Source: Lachnospiraceae bacterium (GTDB lineage Bacteria; Bacillota; Clostridia; Lachnospirales; Lachnospiraceae). From it: a stretch of 53,432 bases of DNA. This document shows positions 41,072 to 50,297 of the stretch, one piece after another. A program made the translations under genes and the position numbers. Under the pieces are notes generated by a model, which was not told the DNA's origin, did not search any database, and saw only the letters and a program-made list of their open reading frames with translations. Location: NCBI GenBank assembly GCA_017461725.1, contig JAFTXG010000014.1:1-53432 (forward strand). The letters are read 5' to 3'. Every line of letters starts with the position of its first letter. The stretch's first letter is position 1.

Positions 41072-43258
41072 ATGGAGCGCAACGCGAAGGTAACTTCATT
41101 AAAAGGTGTCGGAGAGAAGACCGCCAAGTTGTTTGAGCGGGTCGGCGTGGTGACGCTGGATGATCTGGTGCGCTATTATCCCAGGGATTACGAGCGTTTT
41201 GATCCGCCTGTCCCCATCGGAACCATTACCGCCGGCGGTGTTTATGCGGTGGAGGGGGTGATCGTGAAGTCGGTGGATGTGAAGCAGATGAAGCACCTCC
41301 GGATCGTGACCACCATGATCCGGGACGACAGCGGCATTCTGCGGGTCACCTGGTTCAATATGCCTTTCCTGCGAAACACCATCAAAAAAGGGATGCGGAT
41401 TATTCTGCGGGGAAGGGTGCAGTGCAATCAATATGAGATGTGTATGGAACAGCCTACCATGTACACGCCTGCGGCCTATGACGCCATTGCCGGCAGTATG
41501 CAGCCGATCTACGGGCTGACGGCGGGGTTGACTAACCGTGTGGTTCAGCAGTCGGTGAAGCAGGTGCTGGAAAAGCTGGACACCAGAAAGGACTGTCTGC
41601 CTGCCGCGGTCAGAAAAGAACATGAGCTGGCAGAGCTGAATTTTGCGCTGGAGACCATACACTTTCCCACATCCGAAGAAAATCTTTTATTTGCCAGAAA
41701 ACGTCTGGTGTTCGAGGAATTCTTCTATTTTATTACCGGTATCCGGCTGATGAAAGAAAAACAGGAGATCCTTGAGAATGTATTTCCGGTGCGGACACAT
41801 GCGCTTGCGGACCGGCTGATCGCCGGGCTTCCCTATGAGCTGACCGGCGATCAGAAAAGGGTCTGGGAGGAAATTCTCTCCGATCTGCAGGGAGACGGTG
41901 TGATGAACCGCCTGATTCAGGGTGATGTCGGCTCCGGTAAGACGGTGCTGGCGGTGCTTGCCATGGTGACCGCGGCGGAGAATGGATATCAGAGCGCACT
42001 GATGGCACCCACGGAGGTGCTGGCGAGACAGCATTATCAATCCCTTGTGGAGATGCTGGAGACGCTGGGACTCGATGAGCGGATCGTTCTGCTGACCGGT
42101 TCCATGACGGCCAAGGAAAAACGGGAGGCTTATCGGAGGCTGCGAGAGCACGAAGCAGATATGGCGGTGGGGACCCACGCGCTGATCCAGGATAAGGTGG
42201 AGTTTGCCGCCCTCTCGCTGGTCATCACCGATGAACAGCACCGGTTTGGTGTCAAGCAGAGAGCACAGCTGGCCGGGACGTCGGAAAACGGTGCAGCCTT
42301 ATCCGGCGTGAATGACGAGGGCACAGTGCCCGGAGAAGCGGTTGCAGTGAATAATGGAGTGGCGAGGGATGAAACGGCGAAGACAGGAGGTTCCGATGCC
42401 GGGGCGAACAGGCCGGTTCCTCACATCCTCGTCATGAGTGCCACCCCGATTCCCCGAACCATGGCGATCATTCTCTACGGTGATCTGGACATTTCGGTGA
42501 TCCACCAGATGCCGAAAAACCGTCTGCCCATTAAAAACTGTGTGGTTGGAGACAACTATCACCCCAAAGCGTACAAATTCATTGAAAAAGAGATACGTTC
42601 CGGGCATCAGGCCTACATTATCTGTCCCATGGTGGAGGAGAGTGAGATGGTGGACGCGGAGAATGTGACTGACTATTCGCAGAAGCTTCGGGGCATATTC
42701 CCGGGAGATATCGTCATCGAGAGCCTTCACGGCAAGATGAAGTCCGATGAGAAGAACCGGATCATGGAGAGGTTCGCCGCCGGAGAGATTCACATTCTGG
42801 TCTCCACCACGGTTGTGGAGGTCGGAGTGAATGTGCCGAATGCCACGGTCATGATGGTGGAGAACGCGGAGCGCTTCGGTCTGGCCCAGCTCCATCAGCT
42901 GAGGGGCCGTGTGGGACGAGGCAGCGCCCAGTCCTACTGTATCTTCATCAACGGAAATGAAGCGGATGCGAAAAATAAGCGCCTGGAGATCATGAATCAG
43001 TCCAACGACGGCTTCTTCATCGCTTCTGAGGATCTGCGGCTGAGAGGGCCGGGAGATATGTTCGGACTCCGTCAGAGCGGCCTGCTGGAGTTTGCCATCG
43101 GAGACATCTTCAACGATGCGGATGTGTTGAAGATGGCCTCGGAGGCGGTAAATGAGGTGCTTGCCGATGATCCGGAGCTGATCAAGGAAGAAAACAGGGA
43201 GTATCGCAGGCGGACAGATGAGCTGATGCATCGGAGGATGGAGCGGCTCTCGCTGTAA
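41072..43258 (+). CDS. recG: ATP-dependent DNA helicase RecG with an insertion
   Basis: Remodels stalled replication forks and Holliday junctions. The 728 residues hold the N-terminal wedge/OB domain (LKGVGEKTAKLFERVGV start; about 1-230), then helicase motifs: I GDVGSGKT, Ia LMAPTEVLA, II as DEQH within VITDEQHRFGVKQR, III MSATPIPRT, V STTVVEVGVNVPNA, VI QLRGRVGRG, and the C-terminal RLRGPGDMFGLRQSG. Between KQR and MSATPIP are about 45 extra low-complexity residues (42273-42414, rich in Ala, Gly, Glu, Asn) absent from most RecG proteins. The frame is intact. RBS AAAGGAGG. In many relatives recG follows fakA directly; here seven kilobases intervene. Confidence 0.95.
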   Translation: MERNAKVTSLKGVGEKTAKLFERVGVVTLDDLVRYYPRDYERFDPPVPIGTITAGGVYAVEGVIVKSVDVKQMKHLRIVTTMIRDDSGILRVTWFNMPFLRNTIKKGMRIILRGRVQCNQYEMCMEQPTMYTPAAYDAIAGSMQPIYGLTAGLTNRVVQQSVKQVLEKLDTRKDCLPAAVRKEHELAELNFALETIHFPTSEENLLFARKRLVFEEFFYFITGIRLMKEKQEILENVFPVRTHALADRLIAGLPYELTGDQKRVWEEILSDLQGDGVMNRLIQGDVGSGKTVLAVLAMVTAAENGYQSALMAPTEVLARQHYQSLVEMLETLGLDERIVLLTGSMTAKEKREAYRRLREHEADMAVGTHALIQDKVEFAALSLVITDEQHRFGVKQRAQLAGTSENGAALSGVNDEGTVPGEAVAVNNGVARDETAKTGGSDAGANRPVPHILVMSATPIPRTMAIILYGDLDISVIHQMPKNRLPIKNCVVGDNYHPKAYKFIEKEIRSGHQAYIICPMVEESEMVDAENVTDYSQKLRGIFPGDIVIESLHGKMKSDEKNRIMERFAAGEIHILVSTTVVEVGVNVPNATVMMVENAERFGLAQLHQLRGRVGRGSAQSYCIFINGNEADAKNKRLEIMNQSNDGFFIASEDLRLRGPGDMFGLRQSGLLEFAIGDIFNDADVLKMASEAVNEVLADDPELIKEENREYRRRTDELMHRRMERLSL

Positions 43259-43352
43259 ACAGGGCGGGAATGCTGTCAGTTTCGCTGAAAAGTGAATGAG
43301 AAACGTATATAGGATGACATGGCTGACTGTGGTATGAAAAAGGAGAAGAAAA

Positions 43353-43841
43353 ATGAATTTGCGACTTCCGATAAAAGGAGAAATAGTGGATTTGGTCCCG
43401 TTTACACGGGAGCTTTGGCATCAGTTCTGGAAGGATTTCAAGCGGGATCGGGAGGAGAGTCGGGAGCCCTACCGGTATGATCCGGTATTCACAGACCGGA
43501 TGTTTGATATCCGGATGTCCCAAAAAGAACGCAAGCATTTTGCAATCTGCCGCGGCGAGAAAGTGGTGGGAGAGATTCATCTGGAGGGGATCGATCACAA
43601 TTGGAAAAAGGCTTGTTTTGGCATTGAGATGATCAATGGTCATGCCAGAAATAAGGGCTACGGCACAGAGGCGATCGGTCTGCTGATTGGATTTGCTTTT
43701 GACAAACTGGATTTGAATCTGCTGGCGACCACAGCGCTGGCGAGCGATGAAAAATATTGCCATATTCTGGAAAAGAAAGGATTTTTCTGTCTGGAGGAGC
43801 GGGATGGCTGCCGATACTATCTGCTGGGAAAAGATCAGTAA
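43353..43841 (+). CDS. GNAT-family acetyltransferase
   Basis: A 162-residue enzyme with a GNAT fold: LRLPIKGEIVDLVPFTRE at the start, KVVGEIHLEGI as a central strand, then the acetyl-CoA loop GHARNKGYGTEAIGLLIGFAF and a late ILEKKGFF typical of the RimJ/RimL-like group. ATG at 43353 follows AAAAAGGAGAAG. It lies alone between recG and an ABC transporter. Substrate unknown. Confidence 0.85.
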   Translation: MNLRLPIKGEIVDLVPFTRELWHQFWKDFKRDREESREPYRYDPVFTDRMFDIRMSQKERKHFAICRGEKVVGEIHLEGIDHNWKKACFGIEMINGHARNKGYGTEAIGLLIGFAFDKLDLNLLATTALASDEKYCHILEKKGFFCLEERDGCRYYLLGKDQ

Positions 43842-43940
43842 TCTATTTTGCACGCAAGTAAAGGTGCGGAAACAGACAACATAGCAGAAGGATGAAGGGA
43901 AAATCGAGATACAATAAAGATACGATAGGAGGATATGCTG

Positions 43941-44648
43941 ATGACGACACCGATTCTGGAATGTCACAATCTGACCAAGTGCTACGATCATGCCGGAAAA
44001 GTAGGCCTGAAAAATGTGGAATTAACGCTTGGCCGCGGAAAAATAATCGGTCTTCTGGGACCGAACGGCAGTGGAAAAACCACGCTGATCAAGCTGATCA
44101 CCGGACTTTTGATGCCACAGTCGGGGGAACTTTATGTGGCGGGCTATCATGTGGGCCCTCTGTCCAAGCGGGTGGTTTCCTATCTGCCTGAACTGACTTA
44201 TCTGAATATGAATCAGAAGGTAAAGCATTTATTTGACTACTTTGAGGATTTTTATCCGGATTTTCGCAGAGAGCGGGCGGAAAATATGCTTGGTCGTCTG
44301 GGGATCTCGCCTGAGGAGCGGCTAAAGACCATGAGCAAGGGCACCAAGGAGAAGGTGCAGCTCATTCTGGTCATGAGCCGTGATGCGGAGTTTTATGTGC
44401 TGGATGAGCCCATCGCAGGTGTTGACCCGGCGGCCAGGGATTACATATTGGAGACGATTTTGTCAAACCGAAACCCGGAGTCCAGTGTATTATTGTCCAC
44501 ACATCTGATCCATGATATTGAGCCGGTGCTGGATGAAGTGGTGATGATCAAGGAGGGACAGATTCAGCTGGTGTCCACGGTGGAAGGGATTAAGGAACGT
44601 TATGGCTGCAGTGTGGACGAAATGTTCAGGGAGGTGTTCAAATGTTAG
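43941..44648 (+). CDS. ABC-2 type transporter ATPase
   Basis: A 235-residue ATP-binding protein. Walker A GPNGSGKTT, Q-loop LPELTYLN, a degenerate signature (MSKGTKEKVQLILVMSRDA), Walker B FYVLDEPIAGVDPAARD and H-loop LLSTHLI. Two starts are possible; ATG 43941 has better spacing to AGGAGG than ATG 43935. The short YtrB-like ATPases of this type usually come with a GntR repressor, which is not present here. The permease gene overlaps its end by 7 bases. Confidence 0.92.
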   Translation: MTTPILECHNLTKCYDHAGKVGLKNVELTLGRGKIIGLLGPNGSGKTTLIKLITGLLMPQSGELYVAGYHVGPLSKRVVSYLPELTYLNMNQKVKHLFDYFEDFYPDFRRERAENMLGRLGISPEERLKTMSKGTKEKVQLILVMSRDAEFYVLDEPIAGVDPAARDYILETILSNRNPESSVLLSTHLIHDIEPVLDEVVMIKEGQIQLVSTVEGIKERYGCSVDEMFREVFKC

Positions 44649-45430
44649 GGAAACTGATCAAATACGATTTGAAAGCCAACCGGAATCTGTTTTTGCTGAT
44701 GTACGGTATTCTGCTGGCCAGTGCGCTGGGAACCAGAGTGGTCATCAGCGATGTGGTGCAGGAGTTGGAGGGGTATTCTAATGTGGGACTGGTGGCAGCA
44801 TTTCTGATGATGAGCTATATGGTTGCTCTGGTCACTGTGAGTACCATGGGCTATGTGTTGGTCATTCGCCGGTTTTATCACAATCTGTTTGGCAGTGAGG
44901 GTTATCTCAGCTTCACGTTGCCGGTAACTGCCGCCCAGCATTTTATCGCAAAGACATTATCCGGACTGATCTGGCTGTTTGGCAGTATGATGGTACAGAT
45001 CATCAGTCTGCTGATCCTGTTCTCGGGGGTGTTTTCCCGCGACATGTTTGGGGAAAATATGGATATGCTCATTGAACTCTATGAGCCGATGATCAATGGA
45101 CAGGACCTGATTTTGCAGCTGGTTCTTGCTATACTGAACTCAGTGGTATCGTTGATGATGATTTATTTCGCAGTTTGTCTGGGGCAGATGGCCAGGAGAA
45201 GACGTATCCTCACCGCTGTTATCTGTTATTTTGGAATGTCCTTTATATTCAGCATGATCGAGGGTGTTGTGACGGAGGCGTTTATCACAATGGACATCTA
45301 TGCGCTTGAGTCCCTGATTCATTATGATGTGGGGTATTACTTGATGAATGTGCTGCTGGTGGTGCTGAAAATGATCATATTCGGCGGCGGTTCTATCCTG
45401 ATCATGCAGAAAAAACTGAATCTGGAATAA
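44642..45430 (+). CDS. ABC-2 type transporter permease
   Basis: A 262-residue membrane protein with about six hydrophobic helices (for example NLFLLMYGILLASALGTRVV, AFLMMSYMVALVTVSTMGYVL). The soluble start MLGKLIKYDLKANR is typical of ABC-2 permeases. It overlaps the ATPase gene and should form the transporter with it. Substrate unknown; related systems export peptides or respond to cell-wall stress. Confidence 0.86.
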   Translation: MLGKLIKYDLKANRNLFLLMYGILLASALGTRVVISDVVQELEGYSNVGLVAAFLMMSYMVALVTVSTMGYVLVIRRFYHNLFGSEGYLSFTLPVTAAQHFIAKTLSGLIWLFGSMMVQIISLLILFSGVFSRDMFGENMDMLIELYEPMINGQDLILQLVLAILNSVVSLMMIYFAVCLGQMARRRRILTAVICYFGMSFIFSMIEGVVTEAFITMDIYALESLIHYDVGYYLMNVLLVVLKMIIFGGGSILIMQKKLNLE

Positions 45431-45437
45431 TTTGGCG

Positions 45438-45465
45438 TTGCAATTTTAAAAAAATATGATAAACT
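45438..45465 (+). promoter_or_regulatory. Promoter of the SEC-C gene
   Basis: TTGCAA (45438-45443), 16-bp spacer, TAAACT (45460-45465). Confidence 0.5.
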
Positions 45466-45567
45466 ATTCGCGAACGATGCGGCTGAGATGATTGCAGTCC
45501 GCCGGGTGTGCCGAATGTCATGAGGTACACTGTGAAAGTATAGAGAAAGAGCAAAGGAAGAGATGTC

Positions 45568-46068
45568 ATGAGTTTATTGGAGCAGTGGCGTGAGTACGCA
45601 TATCAGAATCAGGAGAGCGAGCAGCAGGCACAGATGTTCTGGGCGAGCTATTTTAATCAGGAGATGGAGATCTACAAGCAGATCCTTTCCGAGCCGGAGA
45701 CCGTGGTGACCGGAACCGTGAAGGAGCTGGCGGAGAAGTTTGATGTGGATCTGCAGATCATGGTTGGTTTCCTGGATGGGATCAATGACAGCCTTAAGGA
45801 GGCTAACCCCATCGAGACCATGGATGAGGAGACCGTTGTAAATCTGGGATACGATAAGGAAAAGCTGTACTATAATATGGTTGGGGCGAAGGCCGAGTGG
45901 CTGTATGAGCTTCCCGAGTGGGATGAACTGCTTTCCGAGGAGAGACGTAAGGAGCTTTACAAGGAGCAGAAGTCCTCTACCACCATCGTCAAGCCGAAGA
46001 AGGTTGGCCGTAATGATCCCTGTCCCTGTGGCAGCGGAAAGAAGTATAAGAAGTGCTGCGGAAAGTAA
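45568..46068 (+). CDS. SEC-C motif protein
   Basis: A 166-residue acidic protein ending in the SEC-C zinc motif [19 protein letters not shown], the same Cys-rich tail found at the end of SecA, where it binds zinc, SecB and ribosomes. The N-terminal 140 residues are helical ([20 protein letters not shown] and [18 protein letters not shown]), a form common in Lachnospiraceae next to no fixed partner. It may act in ribosome or protein quality control, but no function is established. RBS AAAGGAAGAG precedes the ATG; a terminator follows. Confidence 0.88.
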   Translation: MSLLEQWREYAYQNQESEQQAQMFWASYFNQEMEIYKQILSEPETVVTGTVKELAEKFDVDLQIMVGFLDGINDSLKEANPIETMDEETVVNLGYDKEKLYYNMVGAKAEWLYELPEWDELLSEERRKELYKEQKSSTTIVKPKKVGRNDPCPCGSGKKYKKCCGK

Positions 46069-46097
46069 TTGATATTAATCAGATGAGTTAAAACATG

Positions 46098-46162
46098 ATA
46101 TGCTTCTGACTGAGCGGGAAAGTGAAAGAAGAACTTTGCGCTTGGACAGAAGCATATTTTTT
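46098..46162 (+). terminator. Terminator after the SEC-C gene
   Basis: ATATGCTTCTG (46098-46108) pairs with CAGAAGCATAT (46147-46157), followed by a run of six T. The 38-base loop holds small inner stems. Confidence 0.82.
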
Positions 46163-46177
46163 GATGAAAACAAATAA

Positions 46178-46239
46178 GTCACATTTTTTCCCAAAGTCAC
46201 AAATTTATGCCGAAAATCTGTACAGATAAGTGTTATATT
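46178..46239 (+). promoter_or_regulatory. Promoter of the regulator/kinase genes with GTCACA elements
   Basis: A -10-like TATATT lies at 46234-46239, without a good -35. Two GTCACA hexamers lie upstream at 46178 and 46196, 18 bp apart; the second starts 38 bp before the -10 box. The same hexamer starts 38 bp before the -10 box of the permease operon (49252). These are candidate sites of the AraC-type regulator. Confidence 0.6.
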
Positions 46240-46288
46240 AATAGTGGCGCAGTCTGTTTACAAAGTTGAAGGCACGGAGGTTTCAAGT

Positions 46289-47371
46289 ATGTCGAGCTAT
46301 AAGATCATAATCGCTGATGATGAGCCGATGATTAGGAAAGGGTTGGAGTGCAGTGTTTCGTGGGAGAAATACGGCTTTGAGATGGTGGCATCCTTTATGG
46401 ATGGTCAGGACGTGATTGATTATCTTGAGAACCATGAGGTGGACGTGGTACTTACGGATGTTCAGATGTGCCAGCTTGGTGGGATAGAGGTGGCCCAATG
46501 GATCCGGGAAAGAAAACTGCCGATTAAAATTATCATGATCAGTGGATACCGAGAATTCGAGTATGTTAAGGAGGCAATGCGGCTGGATGTGAGAGATTAC
46601 ATTTTAAAGCCCCTGGATCCTGAAGAAATCGGTTCTGTTCTGTGCAAAATAAAGCGAGAACTGGATATTGCGTCTGCTAACTACAATAAAAGCATAGATA
46701 TTCTTCTTTCATTGAGAGAGGATATCGATTGTAATCTGGTATTGACGGCGGAGGAGAAGCTGGTAGACGTTTTGATTATCGATAATGACGCACTGTTTAC
46801 CAAATATTGCCGCCAGTGGAGACTGGCAATGCAGGAGGTGAAAAAGGAATATCTTCCTTTGTTGGTGTTCCATATGTTGGATTCGGTGTATATTCGATTG
46901 AAGGAATTGGGGATTCCGGTATCGGGGGCGTTAAAAAAGGTGGATGTGATGAGGCGGATGGGCGTGGTGGAAAAAATTAATCTTATAGAAGAAACGCGCG
47001 GCATATTGCAGGCGATATATCAGGAACTTAAATATAAAAAGAGCACCTCGAAGGAAAGCGTGATTGATAAGGCAAAGCACTATATTGATGAACATTTATC
47101 GGAAAATTTTGGCGTGGAAGAATTAGCCTTTTATGTAAATCTGAATCGAAGCTATTTTTCGCGAGCATTTAAGGAGGAAACCGGAGAATCCGTAAGGGAT
47201 TATCTGCTGAGAAGACGGATGGAAAAGGCAGTCGGACTGATCAAAGAGGGGAAATACTCAACAGAGAACATCGCCGGAATGGTTGGGTATTCAGATGTCA
47301 AATATTTTCATCGCGTATTTAAAGAGTATACCGGGTATACCATACGAGAGTATCGGAATTTGCTGAGATAA
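46289..47371 (+). CDS. YesN-type response regulator with AraC DNA-binding domain
   Basis: A 360-residue regulator. The receiver domain (1-120) starts YKIIIADDEPMIRKGL and has the phosphorylated Asp57 in VVLTDVQM and the conserved Lys in YILKPLDPEE. A middle region of about 130 residues follows. The C-terminal AraC-type double HTH (about 260-360) includes YVNLNRSYFSRAFKEETGES and the signature IAGMVGYSDVKYFHRVFKEYTGYTIREYR (quoted in part). ATG at 46289 follows GGAGG. It pairs with the histidine kinase downstream and should activate the sugar-uptake operon. Confidence 0.93.
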   Translation: MSSYKIIIADDEPMIRKGLECSVSWEKYGFEMVASFMDGQDVIDYLENHEVDVVLTDVQMCQLGGIEVAQWIRERKLPIKIIMISGYREFEYVKEAMRLDVRDYILKPLDPEEIGSVLCKIKRELDIASANYNKSIDILLSLREDIDCNLVLTAEEKLVDVLIIDNDALFTKYCRQWRLAMQEVKKEYLPLLVFHMLDSVYIRLKELGIPVSGALKKVDVMRRMGVVEKINLIEETRGILQAIYQELKYKKSTSKESVIDKAKHYIDEHLSENFGVEELAFYVNLNRSYFSRAFKEETGESVRDYLLRRRMEKAVGLIKEGKYSTENIAGMVGYSDVKYFHRVFKEYTGYTIREYRNLLR

Positions 47372-47401
47372 TAACGCAGGATGATATGGGGAGGTAAAAC
47401 C

Positions 47402-49216
47402 GTGAAGAGAACCGCCAAGGGAATTTTGCAAAATCTTTTTCGGTATAAGTATAACAGTATTTTGATTCGAAATTTTTGCCTGACGATGGTGATGGTCATG
47501 GCTCCGTTACTGGTCGTCATCGTGATCGTTCGGATTAATCTGGATACTATTGTGCAAAAAGAAATTAGCGAGGCCAATCGTGGCTCGTTGGTTGTGGTTG
47601 CAGAAACGTTGGATATGGTAATCGACAAAATGTTTTCGTTTTCGTATTATCTAACGGAAAATGCTGAATTCGGGAAATTGCAGGTGTATGGCCTGGAGGA
47701 GGTGTTCGATGAATATTCCGAAATTCTGGAGGAGCAAATATACTTTAATATGTTAATCGAAGAGTATATAGACTCTGTCTATATCTACATGCAAGATGAA
47801 GAGATCGTTCTTAGTGCTGACCGGAAACAGCGGATAATCAATAAATATACACTATCGGAAATGGGGGACATGACCTGGAAGCTCGGCTATGATCATTTGA
47901 ACGTGGATAAAAGCTATATGCTGTATCCCAGATTGAAACGGAATTTTTATCCGTACCTGATGACGATGATACGCCCGATGAGTAACATAGAGAAGAACAG
48001 GAACGGGGCGGTCATAGTCAATGTGGATATGAAAAAACTGAGTGAATATCTCGGACTGAAGAGCAGAAACGGTCTCCGATTTTATATGATGGGACAGGAT
48101 GGAAAGCTGATATATTCCAATCAAGTGACGCTGTTTGAAAATGGGGCTGTTATGCCGGAATATCTTGATATTCTCTGGACGGAGGAGGCGGATGGGAAAA
48201 TCAGAGAAATCGACGGAGAAAATTATGTGGTGTCCGTGGTCGATAGTGAGAACTATGATTGCAGATATGTGCTGTGCACGCCGTATGCAGATAGTGAGAA
48301 CCGATTAAATGAGGTGAGCTATTTTATCGGACATATTATCGTGATTACATTTTTGCTGGGACTTGTTGTGACCTATGTGATGACGGTTTATTCCTTTTCT
48401 CCCATCCAGCGGATTATCAATGAGTTGGACAAGGGGAAACAGGAGGAAGAACAGGGGGACGAGAGCTTTCTTTTTGATGAGAACGGGGCTGGAAATGAGC
48501 TTCAGTATATTATCGGGATGGTCAGACAGGCCAGACTTCACAATAATAAATTAATATCGGAGACAGAAAATTGGGTAAAAAAGCTGAATGACGCTCAAAT
48601 GATCGCTCTGCAAAGTCAGATCAATCCGCACTATCTATATAATACCCTGGATATGATCAATTGGGACGCGGCCAGACAGCTGGGGAGCGGCAACAGTGTT
48701 TCCCAGATGATCACCACATTGGCACAGTTTTTACGTATAGGGCTTTCGCGAGGCAGTTATCTGGTGGGGATTGCTGAGGAGATGGAGCATGCAAAGCTTT
48801 ATACCAGGATCATAGAGGCCAGATATGAGGGGACGATCCGTGTGAAATGGGATATTGATGAGGAGATTCTTTTGTATAAGATCGTTCGTCTTACACTGCA
48901 GCCGCTGATTGAAAATGCGATCAACCATGGCCTGAAGCCAAAACGATATCAAGGAAATATCGTTATTCGAGGCGGAGTGGTGGAGGATTTTCTGTATCTG
49001 GTTGTAGAAGACGACGGCATCGGAATGAGTAATGAACAATGTGTCGTATTGAATCATGAGTTGATGGAAAACTATGAGGATAAGAACGAGCATATTGGCA
49101 TTCGTAATGTGAATCAACGAATAAAAATCTTGTTTGGAGAGGAGTATGGGATCAGCCTAAGAGCGAAGGCAGAAGGGGGACTGATTGTCCGGGTAATCAC
49201 GCCAAAACTGAAATAA
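47402..49216 (+). CDS. YesM-type sensor histidine kinase
   Basis: A membrane sensor of about 604 residues, GTG start at 47402 behind GGGGAGG (an ATG at 47381 lies upstream of this RBS). The first helix (about 20-45; LTMVMVMAPLLVVIVIV), a long extracellular dCache-like sensor (about 45-300), the second helix (IGHIIVITFLLGLVVTYVM), a HAMP region, and a His_kinase domain with phospho-acceptor His410 in QSQINPHYLYNTLD follow in order. The ATPase has LIENAINHGLKP and VEDDGIGM. It senses an extracellular sugar or binding-protein state and phosphorylates the partner regulator encoded just before it. Confidence 0.93.
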   Translation: MKRTAKGILQNLFRYKYNSILIRNFCLTMVMVMAPLLVVIVIVRINLDTIVQKEISEANRGSLVVVAETLDMVIDKMFSFSYYLTENAEFGKLQVYGLEEVFDEYSEILEEQIYFNMLIEEYIDSVYIYMQDEEIVLSADRKQRIINKYTLSEMGDMTWKLGYDHLNVDKSYMLYPRLKRNFYPYLMTMIRPMSNIEKNRNGAVIVNVDMKKLSEYLGLKSRNGLRFYMMGQDGKLIYSNQVTLFENGAVMPEYLDILWTEEADGKIREIDGENYVVSVVDSENYDCRYVLCTPYADSENRLNEVSYFIGHIIVITFLLGLVVTYVMTVYSFSPIQRIINELDKGKQEEEQGDESFLFDENGAGNELQYIIGMVRQARLHNNKLISETENWVKKLNDAQMIALQSQINPHYLYNTLDMINWDAARQLGSGNSVSQMITTLAQFLRIGLSRGSYLVGIAEEMEHAKLYTRIIEARYEGTIRVKWDIDEEILLYKIVRLTLQPLIENAINHGLKPKRYQGNIVIRGGVVEDFLYLVVEDDGIGMSNEQCVVLNHELMENYEDKNEHIGIRNVNQRIKILFGEEYGISLRAKAEGGLIVRVITPKLK

Positions 49217-49251
49217 AACATGGTCAAAAAGGGTGGAGATATTGTGCGGAT

Positions 49252-49295
49252 GTCACATTTTTCCCCCTTTTTTCTGCAATCTGGATTGATATAAT
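49252..49295 (+). promoter_or_regulatory. Promoter of the sugar ABC transporter operon
   Basis: GTCACATTTTTCCCCC at 49252 lies exactly 38 bp before a perfect TATAAT (49290-49295). No -35 hexamer is present at the right distance, as expected for an activator-dependent promoter. The same motif occurs upstream of the regulator gene. Confidence 0.65.
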
Positions 49296-49327
49296 TTTGT
49301 TAGAAATTGATGAGGGGGAGAGGGATT

Positions 49328-50281
49328 ATGTCGAACATTGTGAAGCAAAAGCGGACCGTTGGAGCGCGGATATACAAAAGCGGAATTCAGTTCAGAAAAA
49401 ATTGGCCGCTTTTGATGCTTTGCCTGCCCACACTTATTGGAATGTTTCTTTTTGCCTATGTTCCGATGGGCGGTGTGGTTATGGCGTTTAAGGATTACCG
49501 CATCGCTAAGGGAATCTGGGGAAGCGAATGGAATGGATTTGATAATTTCAAGTTTATCTTTGCCACATCGGATATGTGGCGGATTATTCGCAACACGGTA
49601 TTATATAGTCTGGCCAGCATTGTGACAACACCGATTGTAAATATAGCTGTCGCGCTGCTTGCATTTGAAATCGATAACAAAAGAAGCCTGAAGATGTATC
49701 AGGGAGTGATGCAGATTCCACGATTTCTGTCCTGGGTAGTTGTTGGCTACATTACCTATGCGATTTTCAATCCCCGATATGGAATTATGAATCAGGTCTT
49801 CGAGATGTTCGGATTGGAGGCGGTGGATGTATATGTTACCCCGGGAGTTTGGCCGTTTATTTTGATCTTTTTGGCCTTGTGGAAAGGGGTAGGAGGAGGA
49901 AGCCTGTGGTATTATGCGGTTCTCATCGGAATTGATACAGAGCTGTATGAGGCGGCTAAATTGGATGGTGCAAATCGATGGCAGCAGACAAAGTACATAT
50001 CCCTTCCCCACCTGATTCCGCTGCTGACGATTAAGCTGATTCTGGCATTTGGTGATTTGTTTGAGGGTAATTTCGGACTGTTCTATCAGATTCCCAGAGA
50101 TGTATCAGTGCTTTATCCGACAACAGATATATTGGAGACATATATTTATCGGGCTCTGCAGAGCGGAAGCTTTGCGCGCGGTGCAGCGGTTGGATTTGCA
50201 CAGGGGGTAGTCGGTCTTGTACTGACCTTAATCTTTAACAAAATTGCGTCCAAGGTATCGCCTGGAAATGAAATGTTCTGA
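49328..50281 (+). CDS. LplB-type sugar ABC transporter permease
   Basis: A 317-residue permease of the CUT1 family, LplB/COG4209 type, with six membrane helices. ATG at 49328 follows GGGGGAGAGG. The cytoplasmic loop that meets the ATPase is visible as YEAAKLDGANRWQQTKYISLPHL (in part; EAA motif). It works with the second permease and the binding protein downstream. As usual for this family, no ATPase is encoded nearby; a shared MsmX-type ATPase elsewhere is expected. Confidence 0.93.
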   Translation: MSNIVKQKRTVGARIYKSGIQFRKNWPLLMLCLPTLIGMFLFAYVPMGGVVMAFKDYRIAKGIWGSEWNGFDNFKFIFATSDMWRIIRNTVLYSLASIVTTPIVNIAVALLAFEIDNKRSLKMYQGVMQIPRFLSWVVVGYITYAIFNPRYGIMNQVFEMFGLEAVDVYVTPGVWPFILIFLALWKGVGGGSLWYYAVLIGIDTELYEAAKLDGANRWQQTKYISLPHLIPLLTIKLILAFGDLFEGNFGLFYQIPRDVSVLYPTTDILETYIYRALQSGSFARGAAVGFAQGVVGLVLTLIFNKIASKVSPGNEMF

Positions 50282-50297
50282 CAGGGGAGGAGCTGCT

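Noticed and set aside
42299..43231. 310-codon open frame on the minus strand
   Set aside because: Antisense of recG; the plus-strand helicase motifs are complete and this frame has no recognisable features.
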